From positions 124,001 through 188,000 of the forward strand of contig JAIVFJ010000060.1 of assembly GCA_025765615.1 (NCBI GenBank): 64,000 bases of DNA, read 5' to 3'. The position numbers and the translations under genes are program-made. The notes beneath the pieces were generated by a model, which did not search any database, was not told the DNA's origin, and worked only from the letters and a program-made list of their open reading frames with translations. This DNA is from Zopfochytrium polystomum (lineage: Eukaryota > Chytridiomycota > Chytridiomycetes > Chytridiales > Chytridiaceae). How positions within the stretch are numbered: position 1 is the first letter of the stretch; each line of letters opens with the position of its first letter. Below, piece after piece: positions 1-8,669 of the stretch.

Positions 1-515
1 CGTACGGAGGCGCCCCCGTGCTCGTCGGCGAGTTTGGCTGCAACGCCGGCGCCGCGTACCTCCACTGCGACACGTGGACCCACTCCTTGGCCTCCAGCGC
101 CGACGCCGCGAAAGCGACGGGTTGGATCCAGTGGGCATACGTCCCGCAGTGGTCCGACGCCCTCAAGGACGTGTTCAACCTCGAGGACCTGTCGGTCACC
201 ACCGGCGTCTCGGGCGGTTACGCCAAGCGGCAGACGTTTATTCAGGGTCGCCCGCTGGTGCGCGCTCTCGCGGGCTCGCTGACCGCGTTGACGACCGCCG
301 TCGGCAAGGGGACCGTGCAGTACGTGACCGCCGGGGCGGTCGGCGCCGTGTCTGAAATCTTTTTCGACGAGGCCGTCGCGTGCGGAACGGGCAAGACGGC
401 GGCCATCGCGGTCCAGGGCTCTGCGTCGTGCGCGTACGCCACGGGTGGGAGGTCCCTCGTGCTGTGCTCGTCGACCGCGGCGAACGTGAATGTGACGGTC
501 ACGCTGTCGTGCTGA
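1..515 (+). CDS. GH5 glycosidase, C-terminal part (endoglycoceramidase-like), 5' truncated by window edge
   Basis: The frame is open from base 3 to a TGA at 513-515, so the gene begins outside the window. The first residues read YGGAPVLVGEFG, which fits the strand carrying the catalytic nucleophile Glu of clan GH-A, family 5 (Glu in GEFG). About 30-40 residues later comes WIQWAYV, like the Trp-rich strand that closes the barrel. RPLVRALAG follows, resembling the RPYPRA-AG motif that precedes the C-terminal beta-sandwich of endoglycoceramidase-type GH5 enzymes. The last 65 residues are beta-rich and end in Cys. By family, such enzymes hydrolyse glycosphingolipids or steryl glucosides and are usually secreted. 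No intron is needed in the visible part. The subfamily assignment is tentative because only the C-terminal third is present; another GH5 subfamily is possible. Confidence 0.6.
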   Translation, partial: YGGAPVLVGEFGCNAGAAYLHCDTWTHSLASSADAAKATGWIQWAYVPQWSDALKDVFNLEDLSVTTGVSGGYAKRQTFIQGRPLVRALAGSLTALTTAVGKGTVQYVTAGAVGAVSEIFFDEAVACGTGKTAAIAVQGSASCAYATGGRSLVLCSSTAANVNVTVTLSC

Positions 516-1496
516 GCTGGGGTAGAAAAGGTGGGGGCGAACCCAGATGCTAGTTTCCAGAATAGGGAGAACTGAGCGCTGCGCTCCGATGTGGGGTTTT
601 CTCTTCTCTTCTTTCCGGTTAGACAAGAAGAATAAGAAGATGAGGAGGAAGCGTTTTTTTTTTCTTTCTATCTATGTCGGCGCGTGTTTTTGGTGGCGAA
701 TCTCCCTCTTTTCAATCTCTATGTTCCTTTTCCCCCTACGCTTCGCTTTGTTTCCGAACGCCCTTGGTTCTCCGCCTGCATCTCTCTTTCTCTCTCTCTC
801 TCTGTCGCTTTTTTTCTCTCTTCGTCTTGTTGTTCTTCTTTCCCGCTATTGTGTTTCCGTGTGTCTTAGAGCGCCTAACAAGAAAAAACAGAACTGGTTC
901 ATCGTTTCCACCACTCCCTTTTTTTTTATTTTTTCTTTTTCTTTGGGGTCGGTTGCTCTCGAGTGAGATTTCACAAGCAGTCCCCCCAGAAGGGGCCCAG
1001 AGGGTCAGGGGGATAGAATCAGACGGTATGGGCGGGGGTTGCTGAGCGGGTTGGAGAGCGGGGACGGCGCTTAACATGCGGGGGGCGGGGAAATGAAAAA
1101 TGAAAGAATGTAATTGCGCGGGCGGATGCCCCCCCCCTCCAAAAAACAAGAAACAGAGAAACGATTCATCAGTAATATCGCATCATATGCTGGGGCAAGG
1201 CAGCGGATGGGGTAGCAAAAGAAGCACGAGGCCTTGAAAATGGGCTGAAGGGAGGATGGGACAGTGATTTTTCGCGGATAGAAACACAAATAAAGTTGGC
1301 TGCTCAGATTGAGAAAGGAGACGGAGCGAGGAGTGACCGTGTAGTGGATACCCACCTCTCTCATCCCAAAGATACGGAGGAGAGCAGCGAGAGTGGTGAA
1401 GGGGTCTAGATCGAGGAAGGAAAAAAGATCTAGTGGAATGGAGAGGGGGCGGGGAAAGGGGAAAAGGAGGCTCGAGCAGCAAGTAGCCCTACCTCC
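516..1496. other. Intergenic region between convergent genes
   Basis: The GH5 gene ends at 515 and the minus-strand membrane-protein gene ends at 1497, so this stretch holds two 3' flanks. It contains pyrimidine-rich tracts (about 655-960, including a CT run near 786-806) and no convincing coding signal. The open frames here are low-complexity Ser/Phe/Leu or Arg/Lys products of CT/GA tracts. Confidence 0.6.
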
Positions 1497-3695
1497 CTAG
1501 TCAAAACCAATGGCTGCGAGCCCGCCCGTCGTAAACGCCGACACGAACCCCAGCAGCTTGCCCCCCGCGCCGCGCCCGACGCCAAACTCGTACAGCACCG
1601 ACCCCAGTGTGTTGGGCACCCGCCACACGCCCGTCGGCTGCACGCTGCCCGCCGATCCGCCCACGGCCGTCGTTCCGCCGCTCCCGCCGCTCCCAACGCC
1701 GCTTCCGCCACCACCCCGCGTCGCGCTCGCGCTCCCCGCGGCAACGTCGACCAGCATCGCCAGCTGGTAGTTGAGGTCCAGCCGGTCCCAGTCCGGCGGG
1801 CCCGCGTAAAAGATGGCCAGGCACGCTGCGCCGTCAGGTGGCGCGCGGATCTGCACGAGCACGTTGTTGATGTACGGCGCCAGCACCGTCGGCGCCGCGT
1901 CGTTGAGCGGCGTCGCCTCCGTCGCGGCCGCCACGGGGCTCAGCGCCGCGAACGTGATGCCCGTGCGCCCGCCGATCAGCAATGTCGGCGGGACGCTGAC
2001 GACGGTCACCCGCGACGAGATGTTGTAAAAAAGGTAAGGGGTGTACGCCGAGACGGTCGCCGCGGGCGTGCCGTGGGGCGCGGCGTTGCGCCCCGAGGGG
2101 ATGTAGAACGGGTACGACTCGAGGCGGTTGTCGACGTTGTCGCCGTACGCCGTCAGGAGGGTGAGGATGTTGGGCAGCGACGAGTTGACGGGGATGAACG
2201 CCGCCGCGTACGTCGGGAGGCCCCGCGCCGTCCGCGTGTGCGGGAACGTGTCGACGAGGTAGGCTTGCCGCGTCGGCAGCGACACGCTGTACTGGTACGT
2301 CGCCGCGGACAGGCTGATGAAAACGGTCGTGTTGCCGCTCGGCGACGTTGCGCCAGTGTCCACGGCTGTCGCAGAGAACCACGACGATGCGTTTCCGCGG
2401 TCCGTTATGGGAATCGAAAAGCGCCGGTCCGAAGTGTTTCCAGAGATGGCGGTATCCCAGAGGTCGCAGACTTCCAGGCCTGCCGTCGGGTCGAGCCAAA
2501 ACAAGGCGTTGTTTGCGTACGTGGTTGGTTTCAGTTCGGTGATTCCCGGGCAGCTGAAGGACGCTGGAACTGCAGCGGCCAGGTTTGTGATGTTGACATC
2601 GCTGAGCTTCCACCGCTTTACGGTGGGCCGAACGACTCGAAACAGCCAAGTCCCGTCTCGAGAAGGGACGGGCCGGTCTGCGACGGACAAGACAGTCGGT
2701 GTCGTTCCAGGAAATGAGGCTGCTGACAGATATGGATATGGAACAAAAGCGACAGCTGGCCGCAGGAGGTAGGCCACGAGAACCGAAAACCCTGCAATGG
2801 CGACGGCGACGAGGCCAAACAGGAGCGCGTGTGCGCTGGGAAATTTATTCCACCACGGCGGGTCGCCTGGCGTACACATCGTGAAGGAAGTGGAGACACG
2901 TGAGTAAGGAGAGTGTCGTGGACAATGCATCTTCCAAACAAAAAAGCAAGTTTTTTTTTTACCGTGAGCGGTTTTTAACGAGGGCGGCAGTTTGTGAAAC
3001 GAGTTGTGGACGACGACCTTGCTGGACCGCAGCGACCTGAGGTTGTAGAGCACCTGTTCGCGGAACGTGCGGCGATCGACGGGTGGGGGGGTGTAGGCTG
3101 GGGCCCTCCCGATGGTGAGGGTGCGCAGGATTCCCGAAGTGCTGTCGTTGCGGTCCACGTCTTCGCCAGCCGTCGATGACGACGACGACGTGGAAAGCGG
3201 CCTGTTGCCGGGGGGCCGCAAGAGGGCGGTGGGTACCGTAAGGAGGGAGTGGCGGGGGTTGGGCGGTTCGAGCGGGCCGCCGCTGACGCCGCTGCTGCTG
3301 CTGTGAATCAGGAACAGAGGCGGAGAATCGGAGGGTGCAGAGGGGGTCGGATCGGTGATGGCGGGTGGGACGGTCGTGGCGTGGGTACTTGAGGTGGGCG
3401 ATTGAGACGACGAAGCGAGTGGTGGTTGTGATGGTTGTGGTGATGATGATGACGATGATGATGATGATGGTCCAGGTCCCTGAGCAGCAGCAGCAGCAGC
3501 ACCGATGATGCCGTCCGAGGGGGCGGAGGTCCTTGGCTCGTTGCCGCTATTGCCGCGGTGGTGGTGGTCGCCGTCGCCGTCACCGTCACCGTCTCCGTCG
3601 TTGTTGCTGTTGTCATTACGGTCAGCCAGGGCAGTGTCGGGCGCCGCCTCCGCCGCCTCCGCCGCCGCCGTCGTCGTTCTCGTCGTCGCCGTCAT
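1497..3695 (-). CDS. Predicted type II membrane protein with a large glycosylated ectodomain, unknown function
   Basis: The frame is open on the minus strand down to the TAG at 1497-1499. I start at the Met at 3695 (MTATTRT), because the frame upstream is a translated TCTG/CT repeat that looks like 5' leader. A 96-nt in-frame intron (2867-2962, GTAAAA...CCAG) is probable; removing it gives 700 residues. Residues 1-240 are disordered (Asp/Gly, His, Ser, Pro runs). Next comes DPPWWNKFPSAH and one hydrophobic segment (ALLFGLVAVAIAGFSVLVAYLL). The C-terminal ~410 residues are beta-rich with several N-glycosylation sequons (NIT, NTS, NAS, NTT, NSS, NIS), ending in a Gly/Ser-rich stretch. That arrangement suggests a cytosolic N-terminus and a lumenal or extracellular C-terminus. 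I do not recognise the family. Confidence 0.6.
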   Translation of the reverse strand: MTATTRTTTAAAEAAEAAPDTALADRNDNSNNDGDGDGDGDGDHHHRGNSGNEPRTSAPSDGIIGAAAAAAQGPGPSSSSSSSSSPQPSQPPLASSSQSPTSSTHATTVPPAITDPTPSAPSDSPPLFLIHSSSSGVSGGPLEPPNPRHSLLTVPTALLRPPGNRPLSTSSSSSTAGEDVDRNDSTSGILRTLTIGRAPAYTPPPVDRRTFREQVLYNLRSLRSSKVVVHNSFHKLPPSLKTAHGKKKTCFFVWKMHCPRHSPYSRVSTSFTMCTPGDPPWWNKFPSAHALLFGLVAVAIAGFSVLVAYLLRPAVAFVPYPYLSAASFPGTTPTVLSVADRPVPSRDGTWLFRVVRPTVKRWKLSDVNITNLAAAVPASFSCPGITELKPTTYANNALFWLDPTAGLEVCDLWDTAISGNTSDRRFSIPITDRGNASSWFSATAVDTGATSPSGNTTVFISLSAATYQYSVSLPTRQAYLVDTFPHTRTARGLPTYAAAFIPVNSSLPNILTLLTAYGDNVDNRLESYPFYIPSGRNAAPHGTPAATVSAYTPYLFYNISSRVTVVSVPPTLLIGGRTGITFAALSPVAAATEATPLNDAAPTVLAPYINNVLVQIRAPPDGAACLAIFYAGPPDWDRLDLNYQLAMLVDVAAGSASATRGGGGSGVGSGGSGGTTAVGGSAGSVQPTGVWRVPNTLGSVLYEFGVGRGAGGKLLGFVSAFTTGGLAAIGFD

Positions 3696-3785
3696 GGCCC
3701 GATATGTTTCGGCGTTGAGCGAGAATTGCGGGTGGGTGACAGCGGCCGACACGGAGACAGAGCGAGAAAGAGAAAGAGAGAGAGT

Positions 3786-3787
3786 GC

Positions 3788-3832
<45 letters not shown>

Positions 3833-3841
3833 CGACAGACA
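3786..3841. repeat. (CAGA)n tetranucleotide tract
   Basis: About a dozen CAGA/GACA units follow a short GA-rich tract, immediately upstream (in gene orientation) of the minus-strand membrane-protein start. Similar tracts recur elsewhere in this window. Confidence 0.9.
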
Positions 3842-3895
3842 TTGCAAGCAGTGGTTTCCTGTTGCGGCATGTCTCATGAGTAAATTTCTTTATTG

Positions 3896-4249
3896 AGGCG
3901 GTCGGTTTGGTGCAAAGATCTTGTTCTCTCTTCACAGTTTTTCTGCTTCTCTGTGGGTTTGGGTTGTTGGCATGTGGGAAAAAGATGTCTGATCCAGTGA
4001 AGAAGAACCAGTACTTAATGAATATATTCACGAGTGGTGTGTCTTGTAGCCAACAGGGTGTCAGAAATGGTGACTACATTTCTTTTGTTAGATTGCCAAA
4101 CGAATAAGAATACGTCTATGTTTTACTTTGATTGAATTCTCATTAACTTGCTTCTTCTCAAGACAGAAACAATATGATATATATCCATGGTTCAGGATAT
4201 CAGTTCTGAACACTCCTTCATTCCACTTCCTCCTTGTTCTTTTGGTGCC
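3896..4249. other. Boundary between host DNA and transposon block; no gene seen
   Basis: Base composition shifts to AT-rich here. Only short frames without recognisable domains occur. It marks the left edge of the transposable-element region. Confidence 0.5.
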
Positions 4250-5025
4250 TAGAAAGTACAAAATAAACGAAAAAGGCAAAAAAAATTCTTGCCTTTGTGG
4301 ATATTTCATTTGAACCCCACAATCAGTCCTGGGAAAATCCTGATGTTTTTGTGCTGGTGCATTGTCTTACTGATAGATGAAGTTGGCAGTCAGACTGTTT
4401 TGAGGGTCCATCTTTCTATCCACATAGTTCAGAAAACCCTCAAACTCCATGTCCATAATGTCAAGATACTTGGTTGATTGAGCAGGCTGTCAATGAACGA
4501 AATGCATCCCAGGTTCGAACCCATGAAACAACCCCAAAAAGAAGGATTCACAACCACTCTTGCACAAACCTTGCAAGCACTCATTCATCATGCTTTCCCC
4601 AGCTCTCCTTCACACATGGGCTTTGCCCTGCTTCCCAGTCTTGAAAGTTGCCTCATCAATCCAAATAACTTTGGCCCAATCTTTGATGGTCCAGTCCTTA
4701 TGCTTGCAAGTGAATGCCAGGCACCTAGCTTGGTGCTTCAGAGACAAAAAATGCCTCTTCTTTGAAATATGGCTGTGACTTCCAAGCAGGTGCAAGTATT
4801 TCCAAATGGTTCTGGTTGTAAAGGGTATGATTGAGCTGAATTCACAACTTTTGAGATGACTTGTAACAAACAGCAACAATTCTCTGCAGAACCTCTTGTT
4901 GCCCAAGCCAGATATTGTAGATCATGGACTGAGAGCTTTTTTTCCTGTCCGTTGCATGGGATATCCACCAGGCTCCCAGTCTTGTCATATGTCAGGAACA
5001 TGGCAGGACAGGACAAGGCAGACAA
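4250..5025 (-). mobile_element. Decayed Tc1/mariner transposase remnant
   Basis: Read on the minus strand in shifting frames, this holds successive landmarks of a Tc1-type transposase. First is a helix-turn-helix-like stretch (KLSVHDLQYLAWATRG, near 4930). Next is HKDWTIKDWAKVIWIDEATF near 4665-4725, matching the region with the first catalytic Asp. Then WGCFMGSNLG lies near 4500-4545, and an eroded FIYQ*DNAPA, equivalent to the QQDNAPxH signature with the second catalytic Asp, lies near 4345-4375. Stops and frameshifts between the segments make it a pseudogene. No downstream DPNPIEN-like motif or clear terminal inverted repeats were found. Confidence 0.75.
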
Positions 5026-5097
5026 GGAACTGAGAGAAGTGATGATTGTATTGGAAACAATAATTCACTTGAGGGATGGGACAGGTCCCCCATCCCC

Positions 5098-5263
5098 CTT
5101 TTATACCTTTTGAGAGTCTTCCTTGTCAAGACTCAAAGAAAGTTCCAGAAAGAGCAATTAGTAATACAATGATACCAATGCTACCAATGACAACAAGACA
5201 AGTCAGGAAAGCAAAGAAGGTTCCAGAAGGTTCCACAAGGTCCCATGAAGGAATGTTCTGGAA
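5098..5263 (-). promoter_or_regulatory. Heat-shock-element cluster with TATA-like motif
   Basis: Two perfect three-box heat-shock elements are present: TTCCAGAAGGTTC at 5221-5233 and GAATGTTCTGGAA at 5251-5263. A two-box element TTCCAGAA lies at 5145-5152. On the minus strand a TATAAAAGG-like motif lies at about 5097-5105, just downstream of these sites, so transcription would run leftward into the Tc1 remnant. HSF binding sites are inverted nGAAn pentamers; function here is inferred. Confidence 0.55.
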
Positions 5264-5423
5264 GGCTCCAGAGGTTTCCAGAGGGTGATTCATAACATAA
5301 TAGCAGCATATTACATTGGGCGCAAGACCGCTTGATGCAAGTTGACAACAGTCTTGCATGTGGCAGTTTTGGTTCTGTCTGGGCTTTGGTGATTGCAGCA
5401 GATGGCAACGATATTGTGGTGGC

Positions 5424-5625
5424 TCTTAGGCAGAACTGACTGGTTAGCAGCAAGAGGCACAAGACGGACCCGAACCTATTGTGACTGTCAGTTATCGTTC
5501 TCACAATGCCCATGGGAGAGTTAGCCACCGCCAATGCAGACCTGGGCGCTGGCTTGCGCTGTTGTGTAAACAATATCCACTTCATTCGCTCCTTCCACTC
5601 ACTCTCTCAGAGTAAACTGTTTACA
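5424..5625 (+). mobile_element. Partial LTR of a Copia-like element
   Basis: This segment is clearly homologous to the start and end of the complete LTR at 46,606-47,014. It shares the run from ACTGACTGGTTA through the CCATGGG and GCAGACCTGGG motifs, and the terminal AGAGTAAACTGTTTACA. The middle of the LTR is missing, so it is an internally deleted copy. Confidence 0.75.
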
Positions 5626-5650
5626 GTGGCAGTGGTGGGAGGAGGCAAAT

Positions 5651-7873
5651 TTGAAGGTCTATGAAGACTTGTTTCCCCCCACTGCTTTCGTCATGCTCTC
5701 AAAGGACCAGACTTCTTACTCGCTCCGCCTTCTGCATCCTTTGTCGGACGAACAGGCTGTCTGTCTTCAGAACACATCCCCACACATTAAATTTTCTTAC
5801 ACCTGTCGACTACCAGCTGCTGCCACAGAATTCACCAACAAACCTGCCAACCAACTCATCCTCCAACACCTGGCTCCTGGAACTACTGGAAAAAACTTTG
5901 ATGAGCTGAAGGACTCCCTGCGTCATGCAATCACCTCTGCTTTATCCTCCTGTGGCTCCATAATGGCTATTCATTTTGCACACCACCAGCGTTCCACCTC
6001 CACATCTGCCACAGTTCTTTTTGACAGCCCTCCTCGCAATCCCCCTCAGTTCATAACTATTATGGGTGCAGGTGTCACAATTCGATCACTGGAACCTTCT
6101 GCAGAAAACCAGCAGCAAATCAGTGACAAAAAGCAACGCACAGCTGTCCTTTATAACATTTGTCGCTCCACAAGTGTCTATGTCCTTGAGGCCATCCAAT
6201 ATGAGTTTGGGTGCACATCAGTTCGCATTCCAGGTTTCATCAACTCAGCAAAGGGCACCGCTGGCCTTTCGTTGTCTGCCCATTTTGTTTTTACAACCCA
6301 TGCATGATGTTGCAAAACTAACCAATCAGTTGCCTTCAATGGCCATGCCCTCCCATTTCACCCACTCCAAAACGAAGATTTCACTCCCTTCCCCTGCTGT
6401 CGCTGTTGTGGAAACTCCAACCATACCTCTCAATCTTGCAAAACTGGCTGCCCCTCTGGCTCACTCCTTAACCAAGCCACTTCAGCAGATTCCAAAGACA
6501 ACAGCCAGACAGCTCAGGCCCCTCCTGACACCACAACTCCCCCACCTGTCCCGCCTGCCCCTCCTTCTGTCCCTCCTCCAGAGCTGCAGTCAATCTTGAA
6601 GGTCCTTGAAAACATCCAGCAACAGCTTCACGCACAACAGACCTCCTTGTGCACAGAGCTGAAAGACCATCAGACCTCAGTACGCACTGACATCCAAAAA
6701 CTCACCACTCAGCTTACCCAACTTGAGCCAATCCCTGCAGCACTGGAACACAGCTTAGCAAAGGTGGACCACGACATTCAGAGACTTGCAGCTGCTGCAG
6801 CCAATGTGGATACTTCACTCAAAAACCATGCTGGCGCCATCCACAACCTTAATCAGCGAGTCACTACACTGGAGCCACTCACTGCACAATTGGACAGCCA
6901 TCTCACCGCAGTGGACACAACCAACCAGCTCCTCAGCTCTCGCCTCCGGACGATTGAAGAATGGTTGAAATACAATGCCCAATTGATGAGGACCTTGACG
7001 ACCATTCCTCCGCTGAACCTTCTTCTACTACTACCGTCCCAGCTCGATCAGCTGTCACCACACACTCAAGCTCCAGTTCCTCTTCAACTCCTCCAAACAG
7101 AACTGCCCCCAAACCTGCCCCAAACCTGCCCCCAAACCTGCTGCCAAACCTGCCCCAAAAACTGTCTCAAAAACCAGGAACTCTGCCTCAACTTGACCAA
7201 TATTCTTATTCATTCTTTTGTGAAAGCCCCTTTGCTATTGACATCACTCTTATTTCGTGCCTTTGCCCTCACCTTATCGTTTGCTCAACGCTCCATCCTC
7301 CTGCGAAATATTTACTGGCCTGCTGACCCCCAATCTGAGGAACTCCCTGACTTGCAACTACCTTGCCTCATCTGACTCCACTTCACCCCACCAAGCTTAC
7401 TGGTTTGGTGACGGAATGCCATCACTGACCCCCTTGACCACTCCACCAGAGCCCCCACACCTACTTCCCGCCACAGGTTCCTCCCCACCCTCTCCCTGAA
7501 AGGCTTGGTTGATTCCTTTCGACACCTGCACCCAGACTTACCCTCTTACACACACACTGCTGGCTCCTACTCCTCTCGTTTGGACAGCATTTGGCTCTCA
7601 CCACCTGCTCTTGACTACGTCACTGAAGCTAACATTTCTTCTCCACTTGAAGAGCCCCATCTCACTGACACTTCAGACCACCTCCCCTTCAACTTAATTC
7701 TCGCTTCCTCCCCCTTCCACACTTTTCCCTTCTCCCCTCTGCGCCAGCAGGTCATCAAACCCATGGGAGCTTCAGAAGAGCAACTTGACAATTACACATC
7801 AGCTTCCATGTCCACATCCTGGGTAACATGCACTGCCACTGCCATTGAAGCAACTGTTTCCGACTCTGTCTGA
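5651..7873 (+). mobile_element. LINE (non-LTR retrotransposon) remnant: ORF1 and endonuclease part
   Basis: A 218-codon frame (5651-6304) continues after frameshifts into a zinc knuckle CRCCGNSNHTSQSC (CX2CX4HX4C, near 6390-6440). Pro-rich sequence and a long coiled-coil-like stretch (LKVLENIQQQLHAQQTS onward, 6590-7000) follow. Together this matches an ORF1 nucleocapsid-like protein. Further downstream, broken frames carry apurinic-type endonuclease landmarks: RNIYWPAD near 7310, WFGDGMP near 7405, SSRLDSIWLS near 7580 and TDTSDHLPF near 7670. In these enzymes the GDWN and SDH motifs bind metal and form the active site. No RT follows; the copy is truncated and frameshifted, and runs into a Copia gag fragment on the other strand. 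Confidence 0.75.
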
Positions 7874-8236
7874 GCCGTAGTCTTCATATTCGTCAGACAA
7901 CTTCTTCTTAAAGTGTCCAACTTCACCACACTTGATGCACTTAGGCTCTTTTGTGTCTGGCAACTTTGAGCGTGCGCGTTTCTTTTTGCGTGTCTCAGCT
8001 TCCTTGCCCTTTGAGCTAGAGCGTATCCTGGACCCTGTACTGCTCAACTTGGCAATTTCAGGTGCATCCACATGAGCCTCGACCTTCTTCTGCTGGTATG
8101 CGATATTCAACTTCCCAACTTGGCTACCAGGCCATCTGCATCTGAGATCTTCTTCTAAATGCAATCTTCGAGCGAATGAGACTGAAACGTGTGAGAGATG
8201 GTCCTGCACCGCTTCTGACAGGAATGCAATTTTTTT
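7868..8236 (-). mobile_element. Copia gag fragment with eroded zinc knuckle
   Basis: The minus-strand frame contains a basic stretch (RKKKRARSK) followed by PKCIKCGEVGHFKKKLSDEYEDYGSD. This is a Copia-type CX2CX4HX4C knuckle in which the last Cys is replaced by Leu. It is a short gag remnant wedged between two LINE pieces. Confidence 0.65.
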
Positions 8237-8669
8237 TTTATTGTTCCAGCCCCAGAGGGGCTGGCGGGAAGAGAAAGAGCCATCAATGGTGAACCGTAAT
8301 GGACTACGTCCAGGTATCACCTCAGCAAACCCACCCCATGCGCTACGGACTTACAGGGTCGTCAGGCATCTCCACCGCACATAAAGCCACAATGATCAAA
8401 GGAGAAGGGGAAAACACAGAATCAAGAAAATAGAGAAGTGAGTCTGAAGGAGGTCAGTGTAAGAGAGGGGAGCAGCTGTGAAAAGTCGGACGGTTGGGAT
8501 AAGTCAGATTAGGCTACAGCCCATGTCAAGATTGAGAAGGGCAACAGTGGCTCAGTGAACGTCGGGGGGCTCAGCAGGAGATGGGTGACAAGTGGCTCTT
8601 GCTTGTTGGCGTGAGGTGAGTTGTATTGTGTGGTGAAGCCAGATAATGCCTGCAACAAGTTTTATGCGG
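8237..8669. other. Transposon-block filler, no recognisable feature
   Basis: No domain, repeat match or open frame of note was seen between the gag fragment and the LINE 3' half. Confidence 0.4.

Noticed and set aside
3696..4031. N-terminal extension of the membrane-protein frame to a Met at 4,031
   Set aside because: The extension is mostly translated TCTG/CT repeat and AT-rich DNA. The Met at 3,695 begins the compositionally different protein part.
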